This document shows, one piece after another, positions 56,364 to 64,000 of a stretch of DNA of 64,000 bases. Location: assembly GCF_002127545.1 (NCBI RefSeq), contig NZ_MUBK01000001.1, positions 186,001 to 250,000 on the forward strand. Reading direction: 5' to 3'. This DNA comes from Xenorhabdus beddingii (GTDB lineage Bacteria > Pseudomonadota > Gammaproteobacteria > Enterobacterales > Enterobacteriaceae). The translations under genes and the position numbers were made by a program. The stretch's first letter is position 1, and each line of letters opens with the position of its first letter. The notes beneath the pieces are model-generated. The model searched no databases, was not told where the DNA came from, and saw nothing but the letters and a program-made list of their open reading frames with translations.

Positions 56364-58940
56364 TTGAATAAAATCAATATCAAAGAATCCCCAGCAAAGG
56401 ATATAGATAGCCATACTCCCATGATGCAGCAGTATCTGCGCCTGAAAGCGCAGCATCCAGATATTCTGCTGCTTTACCGGATGGGCGATTTTTATGAGTT
56501 GTTCTTTGACGATGCCAAAAAGGCGGCAAAGTTACTGGACATTTCGCTAACCAAACGCGGTCAATCGGCTGGTCAGCCCATTCCTATGGCAGGCGTTCCT
56601 TATCACGCGATCGAAAACTATCTGGCAAAACTGGTACAACTCGGTGAATCTGCCGCGCTCTGCGAACAAGTTGGTGATCCGGCAACCAGTAAAGGCCCTG
56701 TTGAACGTAAGGTTGTGCGAATTGTAACCCCCGGCACCGTGACTGATGAGGCTTTGCTGCAAGAGCGTCAGGATAATCTTTTGGCCGCCATCTGGCATGA
56801 TAGCCAGGGTTTTGGTTACGCGACGCTGGATATCACTTCCGGTCGTTTCCGTGTCTCCGAAATGGCCGACGAAGAGACCATTGCCGCAGAATTGCAACGT
56901 ACCCGTCCCGCAGAATTGCTTTACCCTGAAACATTTGGGCATATGGCGCTGATTGAGCGCTGTCATGGCCTGCGCCGCCGCCCAATGTGGGAATTTGAGC
57001 TGGATACAGCAAAGCAGCAATTAAATCTGCAATTTGGAACCCGTGACCTGATTGGTTTCGGTGTGGAAAAAGCCACTCTGGCATTACGTGCGGCGGGTTG
57101 TTTGTTGCAGTATGTCAAAGATACTCAGCGTACCGCCCTGCCCCATATACGTAATATGACGATGGAGCGTCAGCAAGAAACGGTCATTATGGATGCCGCT
57201 ACCCGCCGCAATCTGGAATTGACGTTGAATCTCTCCGGCAGCACTGAGAACACACTGGCATCTGTACTCGATCAATGCGTGACGCCAATGGGCAGCCGTA
57301 TGCTGAAACGCTGGCTGCATACCCCGATTCGCAATAAAGATATACTGGAAAATCGCCAGCAAGCCATTTCCGCATTACAGGAAATGGGCTATGAGCTACA
57401 GCCATTTTTGCGTCAGGTTGGTGATTTAGAGCGTGTACTTGGCCGTCTTGCGCTCCGCTCCGCCCGTCCCCGTGATCTGGCCAGAATGCGTCACGCTTTT
57501 CAACAATTGCCCGATATTCATCAGATCATGGCATCTTCCGACTCTCCTTATATTCAGGCACTACAGCAGCGGGTGGGGAATTTTGATGAACTTCAGACCC
57601 TGCTGGAGAATGCGGTTGTCGAAACACCTCCCGTACTGGTGCGTGACGGTGGTGTGATTGCCACCGGCTATAACGTCGAACTGGACGAATGGCGGGCATT
57701 GGCCGATGGTGCCAGCGATTATCTGGACAAGCTGGAAATCCGTGAGCGTGAGAAGCTCGGCATAGAGACTCTGAAAGTCGGCTTCAATGCAGTGCATGGC
57801 TACTATATTCAGGTCAGCCGTGGACAAAGCCATTTAGTACCAATCCATTATGTTCGCCGCCAGACGCTGAAAAATGCGGAACGCTATATCATTCCTGAAT
57901 TAAAGGAATATGAAGATAAGGTGCTGACGTCCAAAGGCAAGGCACTTGCCATTGAGAAAGCCTTGTATGAAGAATTGTTTGATTTGTTACTGCCTCATCT
58001 GGCTGCATTGCAGGCCAGTGCCGAAGCGCTGGCAGAACTGGATGTGCTGGCGAATCTTGCCGAACGTGCCGAAACGCTGAATTACACCTGCCCGACACTG
58101 ACAGATAAAGTCGGCATTCAAATCACGGGAGGCCGCCATCCCGTTGTTGAACAGGTATTGAGTGAGCCTTTTATTTCTAACCCATTAACGCTTTCATCAC
58201 AGCGCCGTTTGCTGATTATCACCGGGCCGAATATGGGAGGTAAAAGTACCTATATGCGTCAGGCGGCCTTGATTACGCTGCTGGCCTATATTGGGAGTTT
58301 TGTCCCTGCCGAAAAAGCAATCATCGGTCCCGTGGATCGTATTTTTACCCGCGTAGGAGCCTCTGATGATCTGGCTTCGGGGCGTTCTACATTTATGGTG
58401 GAAATGACCGAAACCGCCAATATTTTACATAATGCGACCGAATACAGTTTGGTCTTGATGGATGAAATCGGTCGTGGCACCTCAACTTACGATGGATTAT
58501 CCCTTGCCTGGGCCTGTGCCGAAAGTTTGGCGAACCGCATCAAGGCGATGACCCTGTTTGCCACTCACTATTTCGAGCTGACAACCTTGCCAGAAAAACT
58601 GGAAGGGGTCGTCAATATTCATCTGGATGCCGTTGAACATGGCGACACCATTGCCTTCATGCACAGTGTACAGGAAGGGGCAGCCAGTAAGAGCTATGGG
58701 CTGGCGGTCGCTTCTTTGGCTGGCGTTCCCCGTGATGTCATTAAACGTGCACGGCAAAAACTGAAAGAACTGGAATCGCTCTCCAATAACGCGACGGCAA
58801 GTCACGTCGATACACCGCAATTGACCTTACTGGCAGAAGAAACGTCTCCGGCAGTAGAAGCACTGGAGAACCTGAATCCAGATACGTTGACACCACGTCA
58901 GGCACTGGAATGGATCTATCGGTTGAAAGATATGGTGTAG
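56364..58940 (+). CDS. mutS: DNA mismatch repair protein MutS, TTG start
   Basis: Recognises mismatches and starts methyl-directed repair. The start is TTG at 56364, after AGGAA at 8 nt, giving 858 residues (E. coli 853). The mismatch-binding Phe-X-Glu is in [16 protein letters not shown], the ATPase has Walker [16 protein letters not shown] and Walker [17 protein letters not shown], and the C-terminal [16 protein letters not shown] is the tetramer tail. miaE begins 3 bp after the stop. Confidence 0.98.
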   Translation: MNKINIKESPAKDIDSHTPMMQQYLRLKAQHPDILLLYRMGDFYELFFDDAKKAAKLLDISLTKRGQSAGQPIPMAGVPYHAIENYLAKLVQLGESAALCEQVGDPATSKGPVERKVVRIVTPGTVTDEALLQERQDNLLAAIWHDSQGFGYATLDITSGRFRVSEMADEETIAAELQRTRPAELLYPETFGHMALIERCHGLRRRPMWEFELDTAKQQLNLQFGTRDLIGFGVEKATLALRAAGCLLQYVKDTQRTALPHIRNMTMERQQETVIMDAATRRNLELTLNLSGSTENTLASVLDQCVTPMGSRMLKRWLHTPIRNKDILENRQQAISALQEMGYELQPFLRQVGDLERVLGRLALRSARPRDLARMRHAFQQLPDIHQIMASSDSPYIQALQQRVGNFDELQTLLENAVVETPPVLVRDGGVIATGYNVELDEWRALADGASDYLDKLEIREREKLGIETLKVGFNAVHGYYIQVSRGQSHLVPIHYVRRQTLKNAERYIIPELKEYEDKVLTSKGKALAIEKALYEELFDLLLPHLAALQASAEALAELDVLANLAERAETLNYTCPTLTDKVGIQITGGRHPVVEQVLSEPFISNPLTLSSQRRLLIITGPNMGGKSTYMRQAALITLLAYIGSFVPAEKAIIGPVDRIFTRVGASDDLASGRSTFMVEMTETANILHNATEYSLVLMDEIGRGTSTYDGLSLAWACAESLANRIKAMTLFATHYFELTTLPEKLEGVVNIHLDAVEHGDTIAFMHSVQEGAASKSYGLAVASLAGVPRDVIKRARQKLKELESLSNNATASHVDTPQLTLLAEETSPAVEALENLNPDTLTPRQALEWIYRLKDMV

Positions 58941-58942
58941 CC

Positions 58943-59746
58943 ATGAATGAGGCAGGAATAAATGGAGCGGCAATAAAGTTTGATACCCGCTTGTTATCAC
59001 CCATTTATCAATTCTTACAGTGCGAAACCCCTGAACAGTGGGTAGAAAAAGCCCGGCAGCCTGAAAACCTGCCGGTTTTACTGCGTGATCACCTGTTGTG
59101 CGAATTGAAAGCGGCGCAAAGCGCCATGTTCCTAATTCGCAAATATGCCGTTGATCCTGAAAGTGCTGATACTCTGCTGGCATGGTTTCAGCCCTACGAA
59201 GACTTTGCTTATAAAAAAATAGGTGATATTCATTCCCTAAAGGGAAAAAGTCAGGTTACCAAGCAAATTACCGCACGGGCAAAATCAGCGTATGGTCAGG
59301 ATTTAATTGATAAGATGGTGCTGTTGATTAAGGAAGAATTACACCATTTTTATCAGGTATTGGAGATCATGGATGCCAAAGGCATAAGCTATGACAGTAT
59401 CAGTGCCAGCCGCTATGCCAAGTCCCTGTTTCAACACATTACCAACCATGAACCTTATACGTTGGTGGATAAGCTGATTATTGGTGCCTATATTGAGGCG
59501 CGCTCATGTGAACGTTTCGCAAAACTGGCTCCTCATCTGGATGAAGATTTGGGCAAGTTTTATATTTCTCTGCTGCGCTCAGAAGCACGCCATTATCAAG
59601 ACTATCTGGCGCTGGCTCAATTGATATCTAAAGAAGATATTACAGCAAGGGTGAGTTATTTCGGGAAAATTGAAGCAGAACTTATTCAATCCCCGGATCA
59701 TGATTTTAAATTTCATAGTGGCATTCCCATTATCGAAAATAGATGA
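58943..59746 (+). CDS. miaE: tRNA-(ms2io6A37) hydroxylase
   Basis: Di-iron monooxygenase that hydroxylates ms2i6A at tRNA position 37. 267 residues from the ATG at 58943. Iron ligands are visible in a ferritin-like four-helix array: LLCELKAAQSAMF, KEELHHFYQVLE, YIEARSCERFAKL and RSEARHYQDYLAL. Absent from E. coli, present in Salmonella and others. Only 2 bp separate it from the mutS stop, so it is probably cotranscribed with mutS. Confidence 0.92.
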   Translation: MNEAGINGAAIKFDTRLLSPIYQFLQCETPEQWVEKARQPENLPVLLRDHLLCELKAAQSAMFLIRKYAVDPESADTLLAWFQPYEDFAYKKIGDIHSLKGKSQVTKQITARAKSAYGQDLIDKMVLLIKEELHHFYQVLEIMDAKGISYDSISASRYAKSLFQHITNHEPYTLVDKLIIGAYIEARSCERFAKLAPHLDEDLGKFYISLLRSEARHYQDYLALAQLISKEDITARVSYFGKIEAELIQSPDHDFKFHSGIPIIENR

Positions 59747-59810
59747 ATGGAAGACCAAATGAGAATGAAAATATAAATAAGTAAATAGATGGATAAGTGA
59801 AAGAAAAATA

Positions 59811-59837
59811 AAAGGTGGGCTAAATATGCCCACCTTT
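59811..59837 (-). terminator. terminator of the rpoS unit
   Basis: Perfect 10-bp stem AAAGGTGGGC / GCCCACCTTT with 7-nt loop, followed on the minus strand by TATTTTTCTTT. Lies about 150 bp beyond the rpoS stop; the stretch between has no supported gene. Confidence 0.85.
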
Positions 59838-59984
59838 GGGTTACCACTGAATATACTTTTATATCTTTCAATGAACCATTTGGGGTGACATGTACTCTTT
59901 CCAGGCACACAATGACCTCTGCTTCTGGAAATTCGTTTAGTTTCCACCTCACAGTAAATTGAAATCTATTAAGTATAAATACAA

Positions 59985-60980
59985 TTAAGTACGGAATAAT
60001 GATTCTATATTCAAGCCTTGGGTATGCAATATATCTCTAAGACGACGCAATCCCTCAACTTGAATTTGACGAACTCTTTCCCTTGTTAATCCTATTTCTC
60101 GCCCAACATCCTCTAATGTTTCTGCTTCGTATCCAAGCAAACCGAAACGTCGAGCCAAAACTTCACGCTGTTTCGCGTTCAGTTCAAACAACCACTTAAC
60201 GATACTCTGTTTCATATCGTCATCTTGAATGGTTGTTTCCGGCCCTGAGTCGTTTTCATCAGATAAAATATCCAACAAGGCTTTATCTGAATCACCACTA
60301 ATTGGCGTATCGACAGAAGTAATGCGTTCGTTCAGCCGCATCATACGGCTCACGTCTTCAACGGATTTATCCAGTTTTTCCGCAATCTCTTCGACACTGG
60401 GTTCATGATCCAATTTATGTGCCAGTTCTCTTGCAGTACGTAAATAGACATTTAACTCTTTGACTATGTGAATAGGCAGACGAATTGTGCGGGTCTGATT
60501 CATGATGGCTCGTTCAATGGTTTGACGTATCCACCATGTCGCATAAGTAGAAAAACGAAAACCTCTTTCAGGGTCAAATTTTTCTACCGCACGAATAAGA
60601 CCAAGGTTACCTTCTTCAATCAGATCCAGCAACGCTAATCCCCGATTGCTATATCGACGGGATATTTTAACGACCAACCGCAAGTTACTTTCAATCATGC
60701 GTTGACGTGCAGCAATATCCCCCCGAAGGGCCCGTCTGGCAAAAAGAACCTCTTCCTCTGCTGTCAGCAGAGGAGAAAAACCAATCTCGCCAAGATATAG
60801 TTGTGTCGCATCAAGAACTCGTTGGTTTACCCCTTGCAACAAATCCAAATCTTCATCAAGATTGGCTACATCATCCTCGTCTTTCAGCAACGCTTCATCA
60901 AAGTCATCAGCTTCCGTGCTATTTTCGTCTAAATCCGCCTCATCATACAACTCATTAACTTTAAGCGTACTTTGGCTCAT
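59985..60980 (-). CDS. rpoS: RNA polymerase sigma factor RpoS
   Basis: Stationary-phase and general stress sigma factor. The 331-residue product has the acidic N-terminus, region 2 ([34 protein letters not shown]) and region 4 HTH ([20 protein letters not shown]). The ATG follows GGTAGGAGCAGCTG, which keeps the E. coli leader segment that pairs with its upstream inhibitory strand. In enterobacteria the main promoter lies inside nlpD and the leader is a target of Hfq-dependent sRNAs. The 8-bp hairpin at 61006-61029 lies in this leader. Confidence 0.98.
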   Translation of the reverse strand: MSQSTLKVNELYDEADLDENSTEADDFDEALLKDEDDVANLDEDLDLLQGVNQRVLDATQLYLGEIGFSPLLTAEEEVLFARRALRGDIAARQRMIESNLRLVVKISRRYSNRGLALLDLIEEGNLGLIRAVEKFDPERGFRFSTYATWWIRQTIERAIMNQTRTIRLPIHIVKELNVYLRTARELAHKLDHEPSVEEIAEKLDKSVEDVSRMMRLNERITSVDTPISGDSDKALLDILSDENDSGPETTIQDDDMKQSIVKWLFELNAKQREVLARRFGLLGYEAETLEDVGREIGLTRERVRQIQVEGLRRLRDILHTQGLNIESLFRT

Positions 60981-61005
60981 CAGCTGCTCCTACCCATGAT
61001 AATGC

Positions 61006-61029
61006 GGGCAGGAATTTCAGATCCTGCCC
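61006..61029 (-). promoter_or_regulatory. hairpin in the nlpD-rpoS gap
   Basis: 8-bp stem GGGCAGGA / TCCTGCCC with 8-nt loop, just after the nlpD stop and about 17 nt before the rpoS ribosome site. It could affect read-through or leader folding. Confidence 0.5.
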
Positions 61030-61033
61030 CGGT

Positions 61034-62110
61034 TTATCGCTGCGGAAGATAACGCAGCGGGTTTACGGATTTTCCCTTATAGCGAATTTCAAAATGCAAT
61101 CTTACGGAACTTGTGCCGGTACTACCTATGGTGGCAATTTTTTGCCCCGCATGAACATCCTGTTGCTCACGAACCAGCATAGTGTCGTTGTGAGCATAGG
61201 CGCTCAGGTAGTCATCGTTATGTTTTATAATTATTAAATTTCCATATCCACGTAACGCATTCCCGGCATAAACGACTTTTCCATTGGCTGTTGAGAATAC
61301 GGGCTGGCCACGAACACCCGCAATATCAATGCCTTTATTCCCCCCCTGAGAATCAGAGAAGCCTTCAAGAATTTTACCTTCCGCAGGCCATCTCCAACTA
61401 TTAATAGTGCCAATATCGGCATGACTAATAGCGCTATTTACACCCGTATCTTTTGCTGTAGATGATTTCTGAGTGGAATTTTCGCTATCAGAAATAGTTA
61501 CCCTTGGCAACATCTTTCCTGAGCTTGGTCTATCAATATTTGCAGGATACGCATTAATTTTTTGAAAATCAACCTGCTTAATTTTAGATTGAGTACTATT
61601 TGATGCTATTAATACACCATTATTGGAGGTTACATTATCTATTTTTAGGACTTGCCCAACATTTAAACCATAAGGTTCTGAAATACCGTTTTTGAGAGAT
61701 AGGTCACGAAAATCATTACCTGTAATCCAGGCGATATAAAACAAAGTATCACCATGTTTAACCGTATAGGTGCTTCTACTGTAGCTTCCCTTGGGGATGT
61801 TTTCGTAGTTACGGTTATAGACGATTTTTCCTTGATACGAATCATTATCAACAGCATGATTCACTGGCTGACGATTTTTTGCAGCATGATTATCTGGTGC
61901 GCGATTTGTTGAAATAATTGAAGGAGAAGATGGCATTGGCGTCGAAACTGATGACGGTTTAGAGAATATTCCTCTATTTTTCTCCTTATTATCAATATTC
62001 ACTATTGGTGCAGGGCGATCCGGCGTACTACTACAACCTGCCAGCACAATACCCATAACAGTACTGGTCATTATCCACGTTATTTTTTTCACTGGGTTTC
62101 CTAAATTCAT
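61034..62110 (-). CDS. nlpD: outer-membrane lipoprotein NlpD, murein hydrolase activator
   Basis: Activates the amidase AmiC at the division site. The 358-residue product has lipobox VLAGC near residue 25, a Ser/Asn-rich linker, a LysM domain (YTVKHGDTLFYIAWITGNDF) and a degenerate LytM/M23 domain ending LHFEIRYKGKSVNPLRYLPQ. The zinc-binding His is replaced in GGNKGIDIAG, as in E. coli, so it is an activator, not an enzyme. The linker is longer and less conserved than the domains. Confidence 0.96.
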   Translation of the reverse strand: MNLGNPVKKITWIMTSTVMGIVLAGCSSTPDRPAPIVNIDNKEKNRGIFSKPSSVSTPMPSSPSIISTNRAPDNHAAKNRQPVNHAVDNDSYQGKIVYNRNYENIPKGSYSRSTYTVKHGDTLFYIAWITGNDFRDLSLKNGISEPYGLNVGQVLKIDNVTSNNGVLIASNSTQSKIKQVDFQKINAYPANIDRPSSGKMLPRVTISDSENSTQKSSTAKDTGVNSAISHADIGTINSWRWPAEGKILEGFSDSQGGNKGIDIAGVRGQPVFSTANGKVVYAGNALRGYGNLIIIKHNDDYLSAYAHNDTMLVREQQDVHAGQKIATIGSTGTSSVRLHFEIRYKGKSVNPLRYLPQR

Positions 62111-62263
62111 ACCTTATTCCCCCATAAAGGCAAATATAAGAGCAAAGAATGATGATTTATAAAGAAATTTAGAATTACAAAAGATTTAAAGCGAAATATT
62201 TTGCTTAATTTCAGCAAAAATGACAGCTAATTTAAAAATTATAATCGCAAAAAAATCAGCTTA

Positions 62264-62890
62264 TTATGCTAGCTCGCCTTGAATTAGGGGTACAAAACGG
62301 ACTGATTCGATCACGTCGCTATGAAAATCATTCCCATAACGATGTACCACTTTCAACGACTGAGAACGTTCGCCGACAGGCAAAACCATCACGCCACCAT
62401 CGGCAAGCTGATGGAGCAGGGCCTGTGGGATTTCTGGTGGTGCGGCTGTGACAATGATGGCATCAAACGGCCCTTTTGACGGCCATCCATGCCAACCATC
62501 ACCGTGGCGAGTTGAGATATTATGTAAGTCGAGCTGTTTCAATCTGCGCTTGGCCTGCCACTGTAATCCCTTGATACGTTCCACGGAGAAAACATGCTTC
62601 GCTAAATGAGCAAGTATAGCAGTCTGATAACCAGAGCCAGTGCCAATTTCCAATACGTTGGATTCGGGGGTGAGATTCAGCAACTCGGTCATACGGGCAA
62701 CAATATAAGGTTGGGAGATGGTTTGCCCATGTCCGATGGGCAGTGCTGTGTTTTCATATGCCTTATGTGCAAGGGCTTCATCAACAAAACATTCTCTGGG
62801 TACTTTGGCTATGATTTCCAACAGGTGTTCATTGTGTATTCCTTGCTGGCGTAATTGAGCCAGCAAATTTTTCATTGACCGGATTAACAT
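62264..62890 (-). CDS. pcm: protein-L-isoaspartate O-methyltransferase
   Basis: Repairs isoaspartyl residues in aged proteins with SAM. 208 residues, the E. coli length. Motifs: [22 protein letters not shown]-binding [16 protein letters not shown] and the [13 protein letters not shown] region. It overlaps surE by 7 bp, so translation is coupled. A 153-bp AT-rich gap precedes nlpD. Confidence 0.97.
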   Translation of the reverse strand: MLIRSMKNLLAQLRQQGIHNEHLLEIIAKVPRECFVDEALAHKAYENTALPIGHGQTISQPYIVARMTELLNLTPESNVLEIGTGSGYQTAILAHLAKHVFSVERIKGLQWQAKRRLKQLDLHNISTRHGDGWHGWPSKGPFDAIIVTAAPPEIPQALLHQLADGGVMVLPVGERSQSLKVVHRYGNDFHSDVIESVRFVPLIQGELA

Positions 62891-63648
62891 TCGTCAATAT
62901 CCCCGACTTTTGCCAACCAATCGCTTACCCGTTCCTGTGCTTTATATGCCGTCAAATCTATCTGCAAGGGAGTAATAGAGACAAATCCTTCCTCTACCGC
63001 AGCAAAATCCGTTTCAGGCCCAAAGTCACTTTTTTCTCCCGGCGGGCCTATCCAATAGAGCATATTGCCTTTGGGGTCTTCCAAAGCATAAACTTCTTCC
63101 GCCGCACTGCGGCGACCACATCGAGTAACCCTAAACCCTTTGATTTGTTCAATGGGGACATCAGGTACGTTGATATTCAGAATATTGCCCGCTCTCAATG
63201 GGGATTTTTGCAGCAAAGTTAATAAACGCACGGTCACTTTTGCTGCCGTTTCATAATGTTTGTCGCCATTGAGCGATATTGCCAGTGCGGGTAATCCTAG
63301 ATGGCGCCCTTCCATCGCCGCCGCAACTGTACCGGAATAGATCACATCATCACCGAGATTGGGGCCACAGTTGATCCCTGATACGACAATGTCAGGACGG
63401 GGATGAACCAGATTATTCACGCCCAAATAGACACAATCCGTTGGTGTGCCCTCCTGAACGGCGATATCGCCATTGCCCAGTGTATTGATGCGCAAGGGGC
63501 GATCCAGCGTTAAAGCATTCGATGCACCGCTACGGTTACGATCAGGGGCAACCACCTGAACATGATAGTGTTCCCGCAATGTCGCCGCCAGGGTTTGAAT
63601 ACCCGGTGCGGTAACACCATCATCGTTACTCAGCAATATCCGCAGCAT
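62884..63648 (-). CDS. surE: 5'/3'-nucleotidase SurE
   Basis: Stationary-phase nucleotidase and exopolyphosphatase. 254 residues. The metal site is in the N-terminal [20 protein letters not shown] (Asp pair), Ser in the [11 protein letters not shown] loop and Asn in [20 protein letters not shown]. First gene of surE-pcm-nlpD-rpoS. In E. coli truD overlaps its start; here no truD sequence is seen in the 350 bp upstream. Confidence 0.97.
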   Translation of the reverse strand: MLRILLSNDDGVTAPGIQTLAATLREHYHVQVVAPDRNRSGASNALTLDRPLRINTLGNGDIAVQEGTPTDCVYLGVNNLVHPRPDIVVSGINCGPNLGDDVIYSGTVAAAMEGRHLGLPALAISLNGDKHYETAAKVTVRLLTLLQKSPLRAGNILNINVPDVPIEQIKGFRVTRCGRRSAAEEVYALEDPKGNMLYWIGPPGEKSDFGPETDFAAVEEGFVSITPLQIDLTAYKAQERVSDWLAKVGDIDEC

Positions 63649-64000
63649 TGATGTATCTCATTGATTTTATTAAGTTGAACATATTTAATACGGTAACTTA
63701 TCCTGTATGTTGTCCCATGCGTTTGGCGTGACCTATGATTGGACAATATTAAGGCGGTTAGAAAACCGTTTGATCTTAGCATGACGTTACCCGTTTTGTA
63801 GAGTGCTTTGCGCTCAGGCTGTCACTTACTTGTGCGTATTGGTATGTGAAATAAAATCCAGTTGGCAGGAAAAAGGAAATCGACTGGCCTGATTAAAAAA
63901 TTGGCTGCTGGCGGGGATGTCACTCTGGTGATCTCTTGGGGTTAATGGTGGCACGATCAATTATGCAACACCGTTAATTATGCAATACCGTTAATTATGC
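63649..64000. other. non-coding stretch upstream of surE to window end
   Basis: 352 bp with no supported open frame on either strand. truD would be expected on the minus strand by synteny and is not recognisable. The last 41 bp are a tandem repeat. Confidence 0.55.
63960..64000. repeat. 17-bp tandem repeat running off the window
   Basis: Units ATTATGCAACACCGTTA and ATTATGCAATACCGTTA (one mismatch), then ATTATGC at the window end: at least 2.4 copies. Full length unknown. Confidence 0.85.

Noticed and set aside
59713-59952. 79-codon GTG-start frame downstream of rpoS
   Set aside because: Reads through the strong rpoS terminator hairpin and its T-run; the C-terminal half is only translated T-rich DNA.

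Overview
The window is chromosomal DNA of a gammaproteobacterium of the order Enterobacterales. Near-identity of housekeeping products to Escherichia coli proteins (DksA, RpoS, MutS, ErpA, Hpt), a moderately low GC content with very AT-rich intergenic DNA, and a locus order that keeps E. coli blocks but drops or replaces pieces all point to Morganellaceae, most likely an insect-associated Xenorhabdus or Photorhabdus. The genus is an inference from gene content; no 16S or species marker is present.

Layout. 1-21.6 kb carries dgt (cut by the window edge), mtnN-btuF, erpA, hemL, mrcB, hrpB, sfsA, dksA, gluQ, pcnB-folK, panB-panC, yadG-yadH, can and hpt. Relative to E. coli, the fhu genes, clcA and panD are missing. 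A GNAT/DUF1778 toxin-antitoxin pair and an epimerase-like gene sit between hemL and mrcB.

21.7-26.7 kb, between hpt and yacC where E. coli has gcd and cueO, is an AT-rich island. It encodes a small double-glycine-leader peptide (class II microcin candidate), a peptidase-containing ABC exporter and a CvaA-like membrane fusion protein. The peptide gene and the exporter operon share a 22-bp upstream motif. A broken IS30-type transposase end marks the border. This is the strongest candidate for an undescribed system: the peptide looks new and no immunity gene is recognisable.

26.7-29 kb is yacC-speE-speD. 29-39 kb holds an unusual GNAT-like protein and then uhpABC followed by afuABC, a sugar-phosphate sensing and uptake set. 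uhpA and afuA share a promoter-proximal element with identical internal spacing. 39-47.6 kb is accessory: a MATE pump, a three-lipoprotein operon, a duplicated 89-bp hairpin element, an orphan KAS III enzyme, an amino-acid permease and an orphan FimB-type recombinase.

47.9-56.3 kb has yjiA-yjiX-btsT, a phosphoethanolamine transferase, a second methionine aminopeptidase, a pRiA4b ORF-3-like protein and a fic gene broken by an internal deletion. 56.3-63.7 kb is mutS-miaE followed by the opposite-strand cluster surE-pcm-nlpD-rpoS. The last 350 bases hold no gene and end in a 17-bp tandem repeat.

No tRNA, rRNA, CRISPR array or intact prophage was found. Homology calls come from reading the translations; no database search was possible.
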